Of a DNA stretch of 64,000 bases, positions 1-12,020 are shown piece by piece (the first letter of the stretch is position 1; every line of letters starts with the position of its first letter). The stretch spans positions 29,645,174 to 29,709,173 of the forward strand of contig NC_090260.1 in NCBI RefSeq assembly GCF_037325665.1. Reading direction: 5' to 3'. Under the pieces are notes generated by a model. It saw only the letters and a program-made list of their open reading frames with translations. It had not been told where the DNA came from and searched no databases. Made by a program: the position numbers and the translations under genes. Source of the DNA: Littorina saxatilis. Lineage: Eukaryota; Mollusca; Gastropoda; Littorinimorpha; Littorinidae.

Positions 1-2276
1 GCATGTGCCTATGCCACAGTGGCACTGATCTAAAAATAGAAGCCGCTGTTTCATCTCATTTTCGCCGACTTGCATAGATTCTTCTCATAATATGCCGTGT
101 TAGTGGCATGTAGCTTATCATCCACATTACCAAATGATGAGTTAGTATACAATTCCCAGCGGCTAACAGAAAACACAAGTGTTATTCCGATAACGTACAC
201 AGCATTTGGAAGACTGATTCGATCGACTCTAGCAGACTACACTGAAATACGACTGCATCAGTTCAGTAAATGAATGGTTTCCGAATTATTATTTCAAGGC
301 AAGAACAATCGTAATCGAAAACGTATAGGGTTCAGAACGTTCTTACCATATAATTATAAGACTTATTACAAGCCTGCCTTATTCGTGCAGACTCAGTGAC
401 AGTGCAGACTGCAGTGGTTCGATTGTTCTAGCCTAGCAGTAGCAGACGACATAAACCCCGCTCAGCAAATTAACATGTTGGGCAAATGTGAACGAAAAAA
501 CGATGGGGATATAATACGTGTAGGGTTCAGAGCATTCTTACCGTTCATATTTAGTATCAGACTCCCCGATGAGTGAAGATACAACACGAGATATATGCCA
601 CATTTATTTTGAAAATGTGCGAACAGTCGAGTCCTTCGTGGGGTAGTCAATTCAAGGGGAGTCACTCCGCACAGTCAATCCATCGACGCTCGACTGAAGG
701 TTTCGAATCGCAAATAATGAAGAGCAGAGTCCTTTCTCAGAGTTCAAATGAGGTCTCTCTGAAAGATCATCACTGTTCAGCTTTAACACTACACTGGAAT
801 TTACCAACAGAAATTAAAATGCGTGTGACGAAAGCACGACACACTTGAGACACCGGCCCACACAAAAGTAGATCTTACTGTACACGACCTGACCACACAG
901 TTATGCCTATTCAAATGCGCGTAGCAAAGTGTGCGTTTGGAATCTTCTTTTTTCTCTGGCGGTACTGACAATATCGTTATTGAAACAATCCCAGTGCACT
1001 AAGGGATTTATAGAGCAAATCTCGAAAATAATTATTGAACTCAGCGCTATGCGCTTCGTTCAATAATGAATTTTCTCGATTTGCTCTATAAATCCCTTAG
1101 TGCACTGGGATGTCTCAATAACTTAAATAATAAATAATAATTTAAGTTATTGAGACATCCCAGTGCACTAAGGGATTTATAGAGCAAATCGAGAAAATTC
1201 ATTATTGAACGAAGCGCATAGCGCTGAGTTCAATAATTATTTTGGAGATTTGCTCTATAAATCCCTTAGTGCACTGGGATTGTTTCAATAACGATATTGT
1301 CAGTACCGCCAGAGAAAAAAGAAGATTCAAAACGCAAATTTTGCAACGCGCATTTGGATAGGCGTAACTGTGTGGTCAGGTTTGTGTCACTGGATCTACT
1401 TTTGTGTGGGCTGTCTCAAGTGTGTCGTGCTTTCGTCACACGCAAACTCTTGTTTTAATTTCTGTTGGTAAATTCCAGTGAAGCGTTAAGCTAAAAAGTG
1501 ATGACCTTTCACAGAGACCTCATTTAAACTCGGAGAAAGGACTGTACTCTTAATTATTTGCGATTCGAAACCTTCATCGAGCTTCGACAGATTGACTGTG
1601 CAGAGTGTTGCCCCTTGAATTGACTCCCGCCAAGGCCACGGTTAGCAGACTCGGATTTTCAAAGTAAATGTGGTATGTTTCTTCTGTTGTATCTTCACTC
1701 ATCGGGGAGACTGGTACTATTATATATGAACCGTAAGAATGCTGTGAACCCTACACGTAGAATGTCCCCATCGTTTGCTTGTTCACATTTTGCCCAACAT
1801 GTTAATTTGCTGCGAGGTTTATGTCGTCTGCTAGGGCGGCTAGGGCAAGCGAACCACGGCACTGCACTGCAGTCTCATTTCAAAAACAACAATTGCTCGT
1901 CTGCACGCATGAGGCACGCTGGTAATAAGTTTTATACATGGTAAGAACGTTCTTAACCCTACACGTTTTCGATTCCGATTGTTCTTGCCTTGAAATAATA
2001 ATTTGGAAACCATTCATTTACTGAACTGATGCAGTCGTATTTCAGTGTAGTCTGCTACGTATATTCCAAATGCTGATCTAGCTCAGTGGTACGTTATCGG
2101 AATAACACTTGTGTTTTCTGTTAGCTGCTGGGAAGTGTATACTAACTCATCATTTGGTAATGTGGATAATAAGCTACAGCATAATTATGAGAAGAATCTT
2201 CGCAAGTCGAAACTGAAAAATTAGACACAGCGGGTTCTATTTTTAGATCAGTGGCAACTGTGGCACAGGCACATGC
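1..2276. repeat. 2.28-kb nested palindrome (foldback-like element)
   Basis: The first 1.13 kb reappears inverted in the second 1.14 kb. 'gcatgtgcct' at 1 pairs with 'aggcacatgc' ending at 2276, and the centre is an AT-rich palindrome near 1134 (arms 1111-1128 and 1140-1157). Each arm contains its own smaller palindrome (about 992-1110 and 1158-1280) built on 'cagtgcactaagggattta'. The arms differ by scattered substitutions and small indels, so this is an old insertion and not an assembly mirror. The left tip may continue before base 1. No transposase-like reading frame is visible. It fits a foldback or MITE-type DNA element; the family is unknown. Confidence 0.85.
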
Positions 2277-2435
2277 AATCTGTCAGAAAAAAACCACTTC
2301 TGCTTTAATTGAGAAGCAGGAATTTATAGTATTTTGGTATTGTGGAGAATATAAGCTACATGTCATTAATTAATTCTGAGATTGAGAGCACAGTCTCGCT
2401 TAGGCAAAGGGCGGAAGAATACGCTCTGTGGAAAA

Positions 2436-2462
2436 GTTAGCGCACTCCAAGAGTGCGCTAAC
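2436..2462. repeat. Perfect 12-bp hairpin with 3-nt loop
   Basis: gttagcgcactc, then caa, then gagtgcgctaac form a perfect inverted repeat. Nothing around it shows a gene or terminator context, so it is probably part of a repeat. The stretch 2277-2545 holds no other feature I can support except a second diverged copy of 'tggtaatgtggataataagctac' at 2333-2360. Confidence 0.6.
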
Positions 2463-2545
2463 AGTTTTAGCGCATCGCCATTAGCCAATCAACTGGTTCA
2501 CATCAGTCATGTGACACCAGTACTTACTGACAATAATAATTATAA

Positions 2546-2600
<55 letters not shown>
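2546..2600. repeat. (AAT)n microsatellite
   Basis: About 18 uninterrupted AAT units. The following 340 bases to the pogo-like MITE are AT-rich with no gene. Confidence 0.9.
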
Positions 2601-2602
<2 letters not shown>

Positions 2603-2944
2603 CATTCTTTATAGCTCTGTTCACCTCCAAATTGCAGTCTCATGGCGCTTTACATTAGACATTAACATTTAACATATCAAAAGTTTTCTCGTAAGAAATA
2701 ACATACAAGCATTAAAAACAATTCATAGACAATGACCACTTAAAGTTATATAAGATAATCTAGAAACATTGTTTTTAAAAAGATGAGAAAAAAACCACGT
2801 AAGATAAGTAATAGACACATAGTTACACCTAAAAAGTCTGACAATAAAACAGAACTCACATAAAACCGTAAAGATCTAAAACAGAACGAAGATGTAACAT
2901 AGACAAACTAAACAAATTAAACAACTAACAACAAGCATACTGTA

Positions 2945-3089
2945 CAGTCAAACACGCTTAAGCCGAACTCGCCCGGGGAATGAAAACTCGTTTCGCTTAT
3001 CCGAGTTTGTGTATATCCGAGTTTGGATAAGCCAAACCTTTCCCGAGAAATTACCCTGCAGTTCGGCTTAAGCGAGGTTTTTTTTCAGG
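2945..3089. mobile_element. Pogo/Tigger-like MITE
   Basis: It starts TA-CAGTCAAACACGCTTAAGCCGAACT and ends with the inverse form agttcggcttaagcgaggt...cag. Inner 'cgcttatccgagttt' repeats match the look of pogo-type termini, which begin CAGT at a TA target. It is about 145 bp with no coding capacity. Confidence 0.55.
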
Positions 3090-3111
3090 ATAAGTTGTAA
3101 AATCACTTCGA

Positions 3112-3114
<3 letters not shown>

Positions 3115-3182
<68 letters not shown>
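3115..3182. repeat. (TC)n microsatellite
   Basis: About 33 uninterrupted TC units. Confidence 0.95.
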
Positions 3183-3185
<3 letters not shown>

Positions 3186-3225
3186 AATTAAATGGAACAT
3201 TTTTAATTAAATTTTCATTTGATTA

Positions 3226-3502
3226 ATATACTTACCCGAATCACATGATTAGCATTGACACACTTGGAGATGCCTAGGTCTGATAAAAGCTACCCGTCTA
3301 GGTATAAGGGAAGCAACCCCAACTAAAAAAGTGACAGCACCATGGTACTTGCCACCTAGGTTGCCTCCCCTTAGGGTGAGCTACGTCACCATTGGTGCCT
3401 GGTACCACGTGATAACAGATCAATCGACTTATAGAATACTAAGAAACTATAAAGCGGGGCAGGCGGGAGGGAATTACCCATGTGATTCGGGTAAGTATAT
3501 TA
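3226..3502. mobile_element. Short TIR element related to the 5.75-kb element
   Basis: A 277-bp unit bounded by inverted copies of 'taatatacttacccgaatca' (3226 onward, and inverted at about 3478-3502). Its first ~200 bp match, inverted, the right end of the large element at 9523-9725, including the shared block around the 'ggtaccacgtgataacagat' stretch. It reads as a deletion derivative of the larger family. A SINE begins immediately after it. Outside both, 3198-3226 and 3956-3984 are inverted copies of each other, which suggests nested insertions. Confidence 0.6.
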
Positions 3503-3504
3503 CA

Positions 3505-3957
3505 GGACTGGGTGGCCGAGTGGTAACGCACTTGCGCTCGGAATCGAGAGGTTGCGTGTTCAGGCCTGGGTCAGGCCGCAATTTTCTCCCCCCTTTCCTA
3601 ACCTAGGTGGTGGGTTCAAGTGCTAGTCTTTCGGATGAGACGAAAAACCGAGGTCCCTTCGTGTACACTACATTGGGGTGTGCACGTTAAAGATCCCACG
3701 ATTGACAAAAGGGTCTTTCCTGGCAAAATTGAAAAGGCATAGCTAAAAATGTCCACCAAATACCCGTGTGACTTGGAATAAAGGCCGTGAAAGGTGAATG
3801 CTCGCCCTAATAGGCTTGAGGTTTGCTGGCCGATGTGAATGCGTGATATATTGTGTAAAAAATTCCATCTCACACGGCAGAAATTAATATGTAAATCGCC
3901 GTGAGCTCTTGTGAGAAACGGCGATTAATAAATGTCCATTATTATTATTATTATTTA
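3505..3957 (+). repeat. tRNA-headed SINE, copy 1
   Basis: The head 'gggtggccgagtggtaacgc' is an A-box-like pol III promoter from a Ser/Leu-type tRNA. The body carries 'cgttaaagatcccacgattg' and the copy ends in (ATT)n. It shares head and body with the copy at 53613-54125 and body only with the copy at 58574-58998. Confidence 0.8.
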
Positions 3958-6900
3958 TTAATCAAATGAAAATTTAATTAAAAATTTTCGATTAAATTAC
4001 ATATTCTTACTCCGAATCACATGATTAGCAGATAACTCCAACAAGGTGGTGGGTAAGATCAAAAAGTTCAAACTCACTCTTAAGTACTGGAGAGACATCC
4101 TCCAGCTGCCACCAAGGCAGTAATGGACCGAGATCCATACTGCCAGACGGCAGCAATGTCTCCCTACGAAAACTGATAAAGACGAAAGCCGAGCGCTAGT
4201 AAGCTGTGCGCAGGACGTCATCCAACCTCCTAGACCGTAAAACGGCCGAGGAGGAGGCCCAGGCCCTGGAAAATGAGCTCGGGCCGAGCCGAGGGGAAAG
4301 ATAGCAGATAGCTACGACAAGGCGGAGGGAAAGAAAATCCCTTGCCAAAAACTGGCCCACTGCCAAAAGTCAGGAAAGGACCCGGTGAGAAAGAAAACAT
4401 CTAACTCACTCTAAAACCCTTGCCAGGAACTGGCCCACTGCCAAATGACATAAAGAGGATCCTGATTGACAGCCGCAATGTCTCTCAGGCAAAAAATGCG
4501 AAAGACAACATCAGAGAGCCGGTAAGCTGTGCCCAACACTTCTTCCAATCTCCTGAACCGTAAAACAGTCCGGAAAAAGACCCAAGCCTTGAATAAACCC
4601 GAGCCGAGTAGAGGGAAAGACAAGCTGAACCCCCCCCCCCCTTTCTATTGGAAGGAAATGCTAATGGCCTGGAAATGATCCGTGAGTAAGAGTCCAACTC
4701 AATGAGAAAATCTCAAAAGGAGACGGTCACCAGTCGTCCTCTACCAGTCCCTGCGAAAGCAGAGAGAGGGGTAAAAAGAGGAAGCAGCGACCTAAGATAG
4801 TGCGTAAGCACCGGAAAGCGGAAACCGCCGTGGCCAAAGCTTGATGTGACCGGTGACCCTAAACGAAATGACAAAAAGTCAGTATTCGCAGAGCAGTCTG
4901 CTTGTAGGTAATTGAATGAAAATCAAAAACCTAAACCAGAAAACAAGACTGGAAAGGAAAACGGAAAACCGTGAAGCCAACCAGCCATAAGACTCCCTGA
5001 ACAAGAGTTCTCAGGGAAAAGGCCCGAAGTAAAATTCGCGGCAGACCAAACCCAGAAAAAATTCCTGAGTTTAGCTGAAAAGCCAAACGCGTCTGATTAC
5101 CTCAGAACCGAGCGTCAGACACGGAAAACAACTGGCAAGCGTCCGTAAAAGTTGCAAGTGGTAGAAGGGAGACCGTAACAGGCAACCCAAACCACCGGAA
5201 GTCGCCCCGACTCGCCTCATGCCAGGATGAGGGAGAAGAGGGAGACACAAATTCTAGGGACACGGAGACCGCAGTCGCCCATGCCAGTCAAGAGACTATT
5301 ACCCGGGCTAAGGCTGAGCGCCGTAACGCCCGTAGACCGGCCCTAAAAGATGCTGGACTAAAAGCCCGCACCCAGAAAACCGGAACATTAACTAGACCTC
5401 TGCCGAAAGGAGAGGGTTAGCCAATAAAGCTGAGAAAGTGATAGGCCACAAGAAAGGCTCCTCACCATGCATTGGCAAAACCAATGCAAACTCAGGAAAA
5501 TCTGAATGTAACTTCCGAGGCCAACTCAAGTAAACCTTAAGCTTGGACGAAACACTCGAACAAGTCCGATCGCTAGAGAAAGACAGAGTCCAACTCGGCG
5601 AAAGACCCACTAGGACCGAGTCCATAAAAACAAACAACAGCCACCACCGCCAACGGGAGGAATGGCTGTTGCGCCAGCATAGGCTAAAAAACCCGGATGC
5701 CCTAAGGCCAGCTGTTGTTCCAATAACACCGACTACAACGTCTGAGAAAGAACAACCTCTCCGGTTAAAGCCTGAGCTGAGGACTTAGCCTGAAAGGGCT
5801 GAGTCTGCTTAAGTAGAGCCTGTTTTGCTGCTTCAAATCTTGAAGAGCAAAGGAAGAGACCTGAAGGTCCCTATGAGTCTCTATCTCCTACCTCCTGACC
5901 TCCAAAGCCAGGAGGCCTAAGAGAGACCCATCCACCAAGGGTGAAGAACTAAGGTAGTTTCTCATTGATTCCGCATAAAGCTAGGCATGGGAGAGAAACA
6001 GATCCCGTCTGTACATGACCGAAAGGACAATGTGCAGAGAGGACAACCTCCTCTGTTCTAAATTCACCCTAGCAAAGGTGGATAAAGCGTCCCCTGCGTC
6101 CTGATCTTTACTGAGTGTAAAGGTCACCAAGGGCTCCGTAAAGGAGTGTCTCCGAAAAGGAAGCGAGTTCCAAAAGCTGTCTGCCCATTTCCTCCCGGGG
6201 GAAGAGAGTCCGCTCAGAGAGCTAGGGACTGAAATTGTTCCCCGAAGGCTTCGTACAACCGAAGGAGTTCCGGCGCGACCAGCAAAGGTGCACGCGGAAG
6301 GGCAAACGGCGACAGCAAATTCCGGGACGTCTTGGGCAAAGGCAACTTCCTCTGAGCCGCTAATGGCCCGAAAGAAGAAGCCTGCGCAGGAGAGGCAAAC
6401 CAAACCCGTGCTAATTCCATAGCTGGCCGTGAGGACAGTAAAGAAACCGGCACTAGAGGCAGCCGCTGCCGGAAGACAAGGGTTTGGTAAAGCTGGGAGA
6501 GAGTAAAACGGCCACAAAAGGAGAAACCTTAAAACGGACGTAGCCTTCCCTCTCTCTCGCCGACTGGGAACCAGTCCTTATCGAAAAGGCATCTGCAGAC
6601 GCAATTTCGACAAATAAACCCCTTCCAGGTAAGATCTGGAAGTGACTTCCTCCGCCGCTTCAAGAGCAACCTTGACGCGGGACGAAAACCCCGGGAGCGT
6701 CTGATACCATCGACCGAACGAGAGTCCGACACGGTAAGTGAAGGGGCTGGCTAAAAGGCCATAAGAGCCCGAGACGGACGCTGAGCGGGGGAGGCCGGAG
6801 CCTGAAGCCCTTTTCTGCCAGTCAACGGCCCAACCTCACCCCTGACTAAGAGGAGGATGAGAGGCGTCGAAGACCAAAGGCACAGGGAGTGAGGAGATCA

Positions 6901-7129
6901 GCAGAACCCACCACTGAAGTGTGTGGTAGCTGCTAATCTGCCTGAGGCAGGAAGCCTGCAAGCCCAAAGGGCAAAACCGTGTCCCACATCGCCGACGACC
7001 AAGAGGAAGTGACGGGAATGAAACCGGAAACGCTGGGAGGAGCCGGGAGTGCAGCAGACACAGAGGCACCATGCCAGAGCTGGTGCTGCACAAACTGATG
7101 GCTGAAGCCCGGTAACCAATAGGTAAACC

Positions 7130-8170
7130 CTAGGCCCGAAACGGCAGGGACAGCGACATGTTCGCTGCCGAAGGACCTATACTTCCGACAAGCGCCGGAA
7201 GCGCAACTGTCGCGGGCGACTGCTGACAAAATTCTAGGCTCAAACCGGATGGGACCATAGCAAGTCCACTAACCGGTGAGCCCACACTTCCGGCCGGAGC
7301 CAGAAGCGCAGCGGTCGCGTACGACTGCCACCGTAAGACAAGGCTCAAACTGAACGTGACAGTAGCCTGTGCACTAACCAGTGAACCTACGCTTCCAGCC
7401 GGAACCGGAAGCACAGCTGTCGCGTACGACTGCTGCCGTAGGGCAAGGCTCAAAACCGGAACGTGACAGCAGTCTGTGCACTCACCAGTGAACCTACACT
7501 TCCGGTCGGAACCGGAAGCGGCGCTGTCGCGGACGACTGCTGAAGTAGGGCAAGGCTCGAACCAGAAGTGACAGTAGCCTGTGCACTAACCAGTGAACCT
7601 ACACTTCCGGCCGGAACCGGAAGCTCAGCTGTCGCGGACGACTGCTGACGTAGGGTAAGGCTCAAACCGGACGTGACAGCAGCCTGTGCACTGACCGGTG
7701 AACCTACACTTCCGGCCGGAACCGGAAGCGCAGCTGCCGCGGGCGACTGCTGACGTAAGGCAAGGCTCGACCGGACGTGAACGTAGTCTGAACACTAGCC
7801 GGTGAACCTTTTACTTCCGGCCGAAGCCGGAAGAAGCTGTCGCGGACGACTGCAGACGTAGGGTAAGGCTCAAACCGGACGTGACAACAGCCTGTGCACT
7901 ACCGGTGAACCTACACTTCCGGCCGGAACCGGAAGCGCAGCTGCCGCGGACGACTGCTGACGTAAGGCAAGGCTCGAACCGGACGTGAACGTAGTCTGAT
8001 CACTAGCCAGTGAGCCTTTTACTTCCGGCCGAAGCCGGAAGCAGCTGTCGCGGACGACTGCTGACGTAAGGCGAGGTTCGAGCCGGACGTGAACGTAGTC
8101 TGATCACTAGCCGGTGAACCTCTGCTTCCGGGAACCGAAAGCGCAGCTGCCGTAAACGGCTGCTGCAGAC
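7130..8170 (-). repeat. ~105-bp tandem array, about 10 units (35-codon period on minus strand)
   Basis: The motif 'acttccggccggaaccggaa' or a near variant recurs near 7183, 7287, 7389, 7498, 7602, 7708, 7812, 7915, 8020 and 8123, a spacing of 102-108. Because 105 is a multiple of three, most units stay open on the minus strand and would read as repeats like PVPAGSVGSLVSAQATVTSG. Each unit contains a short palindrome (ttccggccggaa). It lies inside the 3990-9738 element. Confidence 0.8.
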
Positions 8171-8739
8171 ACCAACCTTGCTGTGGCCGGATCCCCGGAG
8201 GGACATGCACTGTTGCGCTACCGCAAGCGGAAGGCAACAAATGCCGGCCAGGAAGAGGAGAAGAAGGTCCCCGCGGGACAGTCCAGAAAAGTCACGGCGG
8301 ACAGCAGCCTGGTCCAGAGAAGACCCGGAGTCTGAAGGCACAGGCATCAAAAGACGCCAAGGAGAGAACGTCGCCTAACCCCCAGGCGGGGGGCAGAGCT
8401 GGCGACGATGTCCAACCGCGGCAGAGCCTCGCGAACGAGGGAATCTATTTCTGGAAATAAGCAAAAGATAAGAGTAGACCCCAGAGCACTAGACTCTGGA
8501 GCCGAAACACGGACGGCTGAGAGCCAGACGGCAAATCGTCCGTAGCAGAAATCGGCACAGAAAAACGTAAAAAATTTAATCCTGTGCCAAAACAACAACG
8601 ACAGAGTTCTTCAAAAGAAGAGGATGCTGAGGATTAGAGCTTAGCAGGGCCCAAGCCCTAACCCTCGGCCTTAGCTCCCTCTAATTCTCATTGACGGCCA
8701 TGTAAACGCCGAGAGAAAAATAAACAAACAACTGAAACT

Positions 8740-9400
8740 AGCAAAGTCCGAACGGACGCAAACATTTCAGAAGCAAGCAAGGAGGGCAGCTAAAACCAGC
8801 TTAGGAGCTACCAAAGGCAGCTAAACAACAAGCTATACAAAGAGTTAAGCGTCCGAGTACGGACGAAAAAATCAACATAGCAAACAACAACGTGCTAGCG
8901 AAAAATGGCGACCAAGAAGGAAGCCACAACCACTGAAAATAGCCAAGTCCGAACGGACGCAAACATTTCAGAAGCAAGCACGCAAACAAACTAACACAAG
9001 CGTAGTAGCTACCAAAGGCAGCTAAACAACAAGCTACAAAAGCGTTAAGCGTCCGAGGACGGACGAAAACATCAACATAGCAAACAACGACATGCTAGCG
9101 AAAAATGGCGACCAAGGAGGAAGCCACAACTACTGAAATTAACCAAGTCCGTACGGACGCAAACATTTCAGAAGCAAGCAAGCAAACAAGCTAACACAAG
9201 CGTAGTAGCCACCAAAGGCAGCTAAACCACACGCTACAAAAGCGTTAAGCGTCCGAGAACGGACGAAAAGACGTCAACATAGCAAACGCCACGTGCTAGC
9301 AAAATGGCGACCAAAAGGAAGCCAACAGCCACTGAGAACTTCAAAGTCCAACAGACGTAAGAAATTCTCAGCAGAAGACAAAAACAAGTCAAAGACTATA
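8740..9400. repeat. ~199-bp tandem array, nearly four units
   Basis: 'aagtccgaacggacgcaaac' or a variant recurs near 8745, 8945, 9145 and 9343. Each unit also contains the partly palindromic 'gcgtccgagtacggacg' and 'gtgctagcgaaaaatggcga'. It lies subterminally in the 3990-9738 element, a position where transposase-binding repeats are often found in DNA transposons (inference). Confidence 0.8.
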
Positions 9401-9937
9401 AAGGAAAGATCTCACCAGCTGCAAAGCCAGCAAAAAGACGGGAGCCGTGGCCGGTGGGTGTCAGCAGACACAAAAACAGCCAGAGCAAAGCAAAACACGA
9501 CCTGTCCTCTCAAGTGATAGAAGTCGATTGATCTGTTATCACGTGGTACCAGGCACCAATGGTGACGTAGCTCACCCTAAGGGGAGGCAACCTAGTGTGG
9601 CAAGTACCATGGTGCTGTCACTTTTTTAGTTGGGGTTGCTTCCCTTATACCTAGAAGGGTAGCTTTTATCAGACCAAGGCATCTCCAAGTGTGTCAATGC
9701 TAATCATGTGATTCGGAGTAAGAATATGTAATTTAATGGTGAAAACAGTGACACATCTCAGAAACAAAACCAAAGATTCCACAAGCAACTACGCTTTTTT
9801 TTTTAAAGGATTTCAAGTAAATCATAATAAATTTAATGTTTAATGAAACCCTCTCCATTTAAAGAAAGAAAAGAAACACAATTAGACAATTTTTCTCTGT
9901 GGTCATAAATCAAGATCAAATCTCCATAAACATAGAG

Positions 9938-10087
9938 AATACAACATGGCTTGCTGTGTCGTACCAGATTTACACGTGTTTTTTGTTTTTTTTAAATATT
10001 GAACTGCGAGCGAAAGCGAGCTGTTCACTATTTGAAAAAGCAACGAGTGTTAATCTGGTACGACACAGCAAGCCATGTAGTATTCTG
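9938..10087. mobile_element. 150-bp palindromic MITE
   Basis: Arms of about 39 bp ('gcttgctgtgtcgtaccaga' and its inverse) flank a ~70-bp AT-rich middle. The arms are nearly identical, suggesting a recent insertion. There is no coding capacity. Confidence 0.75.
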
Positions 10088-10776
10088 TTTATCCTACATA
10101 CTGTACTTACCTGTATTTTATTCAAAACGTCCCGTAGTCGAGGCAGCCAAATTGAAGATGCTTGTTTTGGAACCTCGATCTTTTCAAAAGCATCGTGCAA
10201 TTAATTACGTCAAAGCGAAGAAACGTCACTCTGGAAAGTGTGGCGTGGCGTGTTGGTTCTAAAGAATTCATCGAGGGAAATTAGCGAGCGCATTTTTCTT
10301 CTTCTATAATGACGTTTGTCTTGGTGACTTTGGCATCGTAAGCTGGGGAAAAAACAGGTCCCTGCCAGACTTACTTGACATAACCTCATTTACATGATAT
10401 ACACACGTCTCATGAGTGTCTCTCTCACGTATGTAGGATAAATAGATTGTTGGCAAATGTTTTGCTTTGCTGCATGTTTATTGTGGTTTGATCTTCACCA
10501 CTCGCTCAAAATGAGCACATGTATACATTCCTCAGGATTTGCTCTTCACACAGATCTGTTTCTTCTACACGTCATCAGTTTCCCCGCATAGGCCTACTCA
10601 AAAACAGGTGACGTGTTCGTTTCCGTAGCCGTGACGAAATATGTTTATGTTCCTGACGTGTTTTTCAAGCAGTGCTGAAAATCACGTTTGAGATATCCGT
10701 GTTTGAGTTAGCTATTTTTTGACAGAGTTTGGCTTATCAGGGAATTTGATTTTGGTTTCTGATATCCGAGTTTTTT
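10088..10776. other. No gene seen
   Basis: Mixed-composition sequence without a convincing reading frame or repeat. The last ~80 bases ('gatatccgtgtttgag' onward) resemble the pogo-like repeats at 2945. Confidence 0.5.
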
Positions 10777-11712
10777 GCTTAAAAGCGAAGTTCGAGAGGA
10801 ATTTTTCTGCGAGTACACACACACACACAACTGTGTAGATGTATCGTACACCTGATATATTACTCAAACAAAATTGAAGTTTACGAAGAAAACATTTTAA
10901 TTCTGTGTCATTCAACATCTAGTTTGAATCAGACAACTTGAAACTGGTACAAATATTCAATAAAAAACGCTGGCGCTGGACCCAAGTACTCTTCAGACTG
11001 GCTCGCTCCCCCCGTATGAACGTTTTTGTCTTGTGGACGTGGATTAAACAAATAAAATAAAAATATTTATTTATTTTACACAATTAAAAAAATGATTAGA
11101 GGAAAATAAAACATTAAAAAGTTCATAATAAACAATAGTAAACAAGAATTAAAAAAAATATATATTTTTTAAATAGACCGCCCATGCCTGGAATCGAACC
11201 CGGATCACTTTGGCACAGTATGAAAGTTTTTGTCTTGTGCACGTGGATTAAAAAAAATGAAAAAATAAATTATTTATTTTACACAATGAAAAAAATTATT
11301 AGAGTAAAATAAAACATTAAAACGTTCATAATAAACAATAGTAAACAAGAATTAAAAAAATATAAATAATTAAAAGACCGCCCATTCCGGGAATCGAACC
11401 CGGATCCCTTTGGCCACCAAGCCACCAACTTGAATCACTGACCCTGTGTGTCCCTGTCGCTCTCTCTCGTGCTCTCTGTCTCTCTTTCAGTCTCACCGAG
11501 ACCAAACACTGTATTGTAGTTTCTTTGCCGAGACTAAATCCCCACCCGCTTGGCTTGCAAATCGACGGTCTCGCATGCGATAGGCATGCTTTTCTCGTAT
11601 CGCATGCTTTTCTCGTCTCCACGAGAAAAATTCCGGCCGAAGAGTCAATTGCGCGTCATAAATCAAATCTTCGTACTCGCAGAAAAATTCCTCTCGAACT
11701 TCGCCTTTAAGC
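10777..11712. repeat. ~0.94-kb block with 40-bp inverted ends
   Basis: 'aagttcgagaggaatttttc' with 'tgcgagtac' at the left (10777-10815) returns inverted at 11673-11712. The interior holds a direct duplication with tRNA-like 3' halves (see 11013-11421). It is either a TIR element or two inverted copies of one small repeat. Confidence 0.5.
11013..11421 (-). repeat. Direct duplication (206-bp period) ending in a tRNA-like B box
   Basis: Two ~200-bp copies start 'gtatgaacgtttttgtcttg' / 'gtatgaaagtttttgtcttg' and end in 'gggaatcgaacccggatcc' or a close variant. Read on the minus strand this is a tRNA T-arm (ggttcgattcc), so each is probably a SINE or tRNA-pseudogene fragment. The copies differ at many positions. 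Confidence 0.65.
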
Positions 11713-11748
11713 GTGTTTCGTGTAGGCGAGTGCGGCTGTATTATAATA

Positions 11749-11878
11749 CAGTCGGGCCCGCTTATAAGGAGCGCTTGGGGACCATTTGTTTTACTCCTTA
11801 TAACCAAGGTTCCTTATAACAGAGCTCTCGGATATAAGGAGTGACCCAAGCCCAACTACCTTATAAGCGGGCTTCTGC
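11749..11878. mobile_element. Pogo/Tigger-like MITE
   Basis: TA-CAGTCGGGCCCGCTTATAAGG at the left and ccttataagcgggctt...ctg at the right are inverted. Inner 'ccttataac' motifs repeat. Related repeats lie at 13524-13730. Confidence 0.6.
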
Positions 11879-11917
11879 ATTTTCCGTGTCAGTATTAGCA
11901 ATTCTTCTTCTTCTTTT

Positions 11918-11920
11918 TCT

Positions 11921-11968
<48 letters not shown>

Positions 11969-11978
11969 CCCCTCTCCC

Positions 11979-12020
<42 letters not shown>

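Larger units (their letters stand above)
3990..9738 (-). mobile_element. 5.75-kb TIR element with internal tandem arrays, family uncertain, degraded or non-autonomous
   Basis: The ends are inverted copies of about 38 bp: 'ttcttactccgaatcacatg' reads forward at 4008-4027 and inverted near 9705-9725. The inside is GC-rich compared with its flanks. It holds two diverged ~300-bp repeats (about 4030-4620), ten ~105-bp units (7130-8170) and nearly four ~199-bp units (8740-9400). Reading frames are longer on the minus strand, for example 5981-6517 (178 codons) and Ser/Ala/Val-rich frames over the 105-bp array. I recognise no transposase, reverse transcriptase or recombinase. A DNA transposon is the simplest reading; a decayed DIRS-type element, which also carries terminal inverted repeats and a gag-like Ser-rich frame, is a weaker alternative. 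Confidence 0.6.

Noticed and set aside
5981-6517. 178-codon minus-strand gene
   Set aside because: No domain recognised; it lies inside the repeat-built 5.75-kb element and is kept there as a possible relic.
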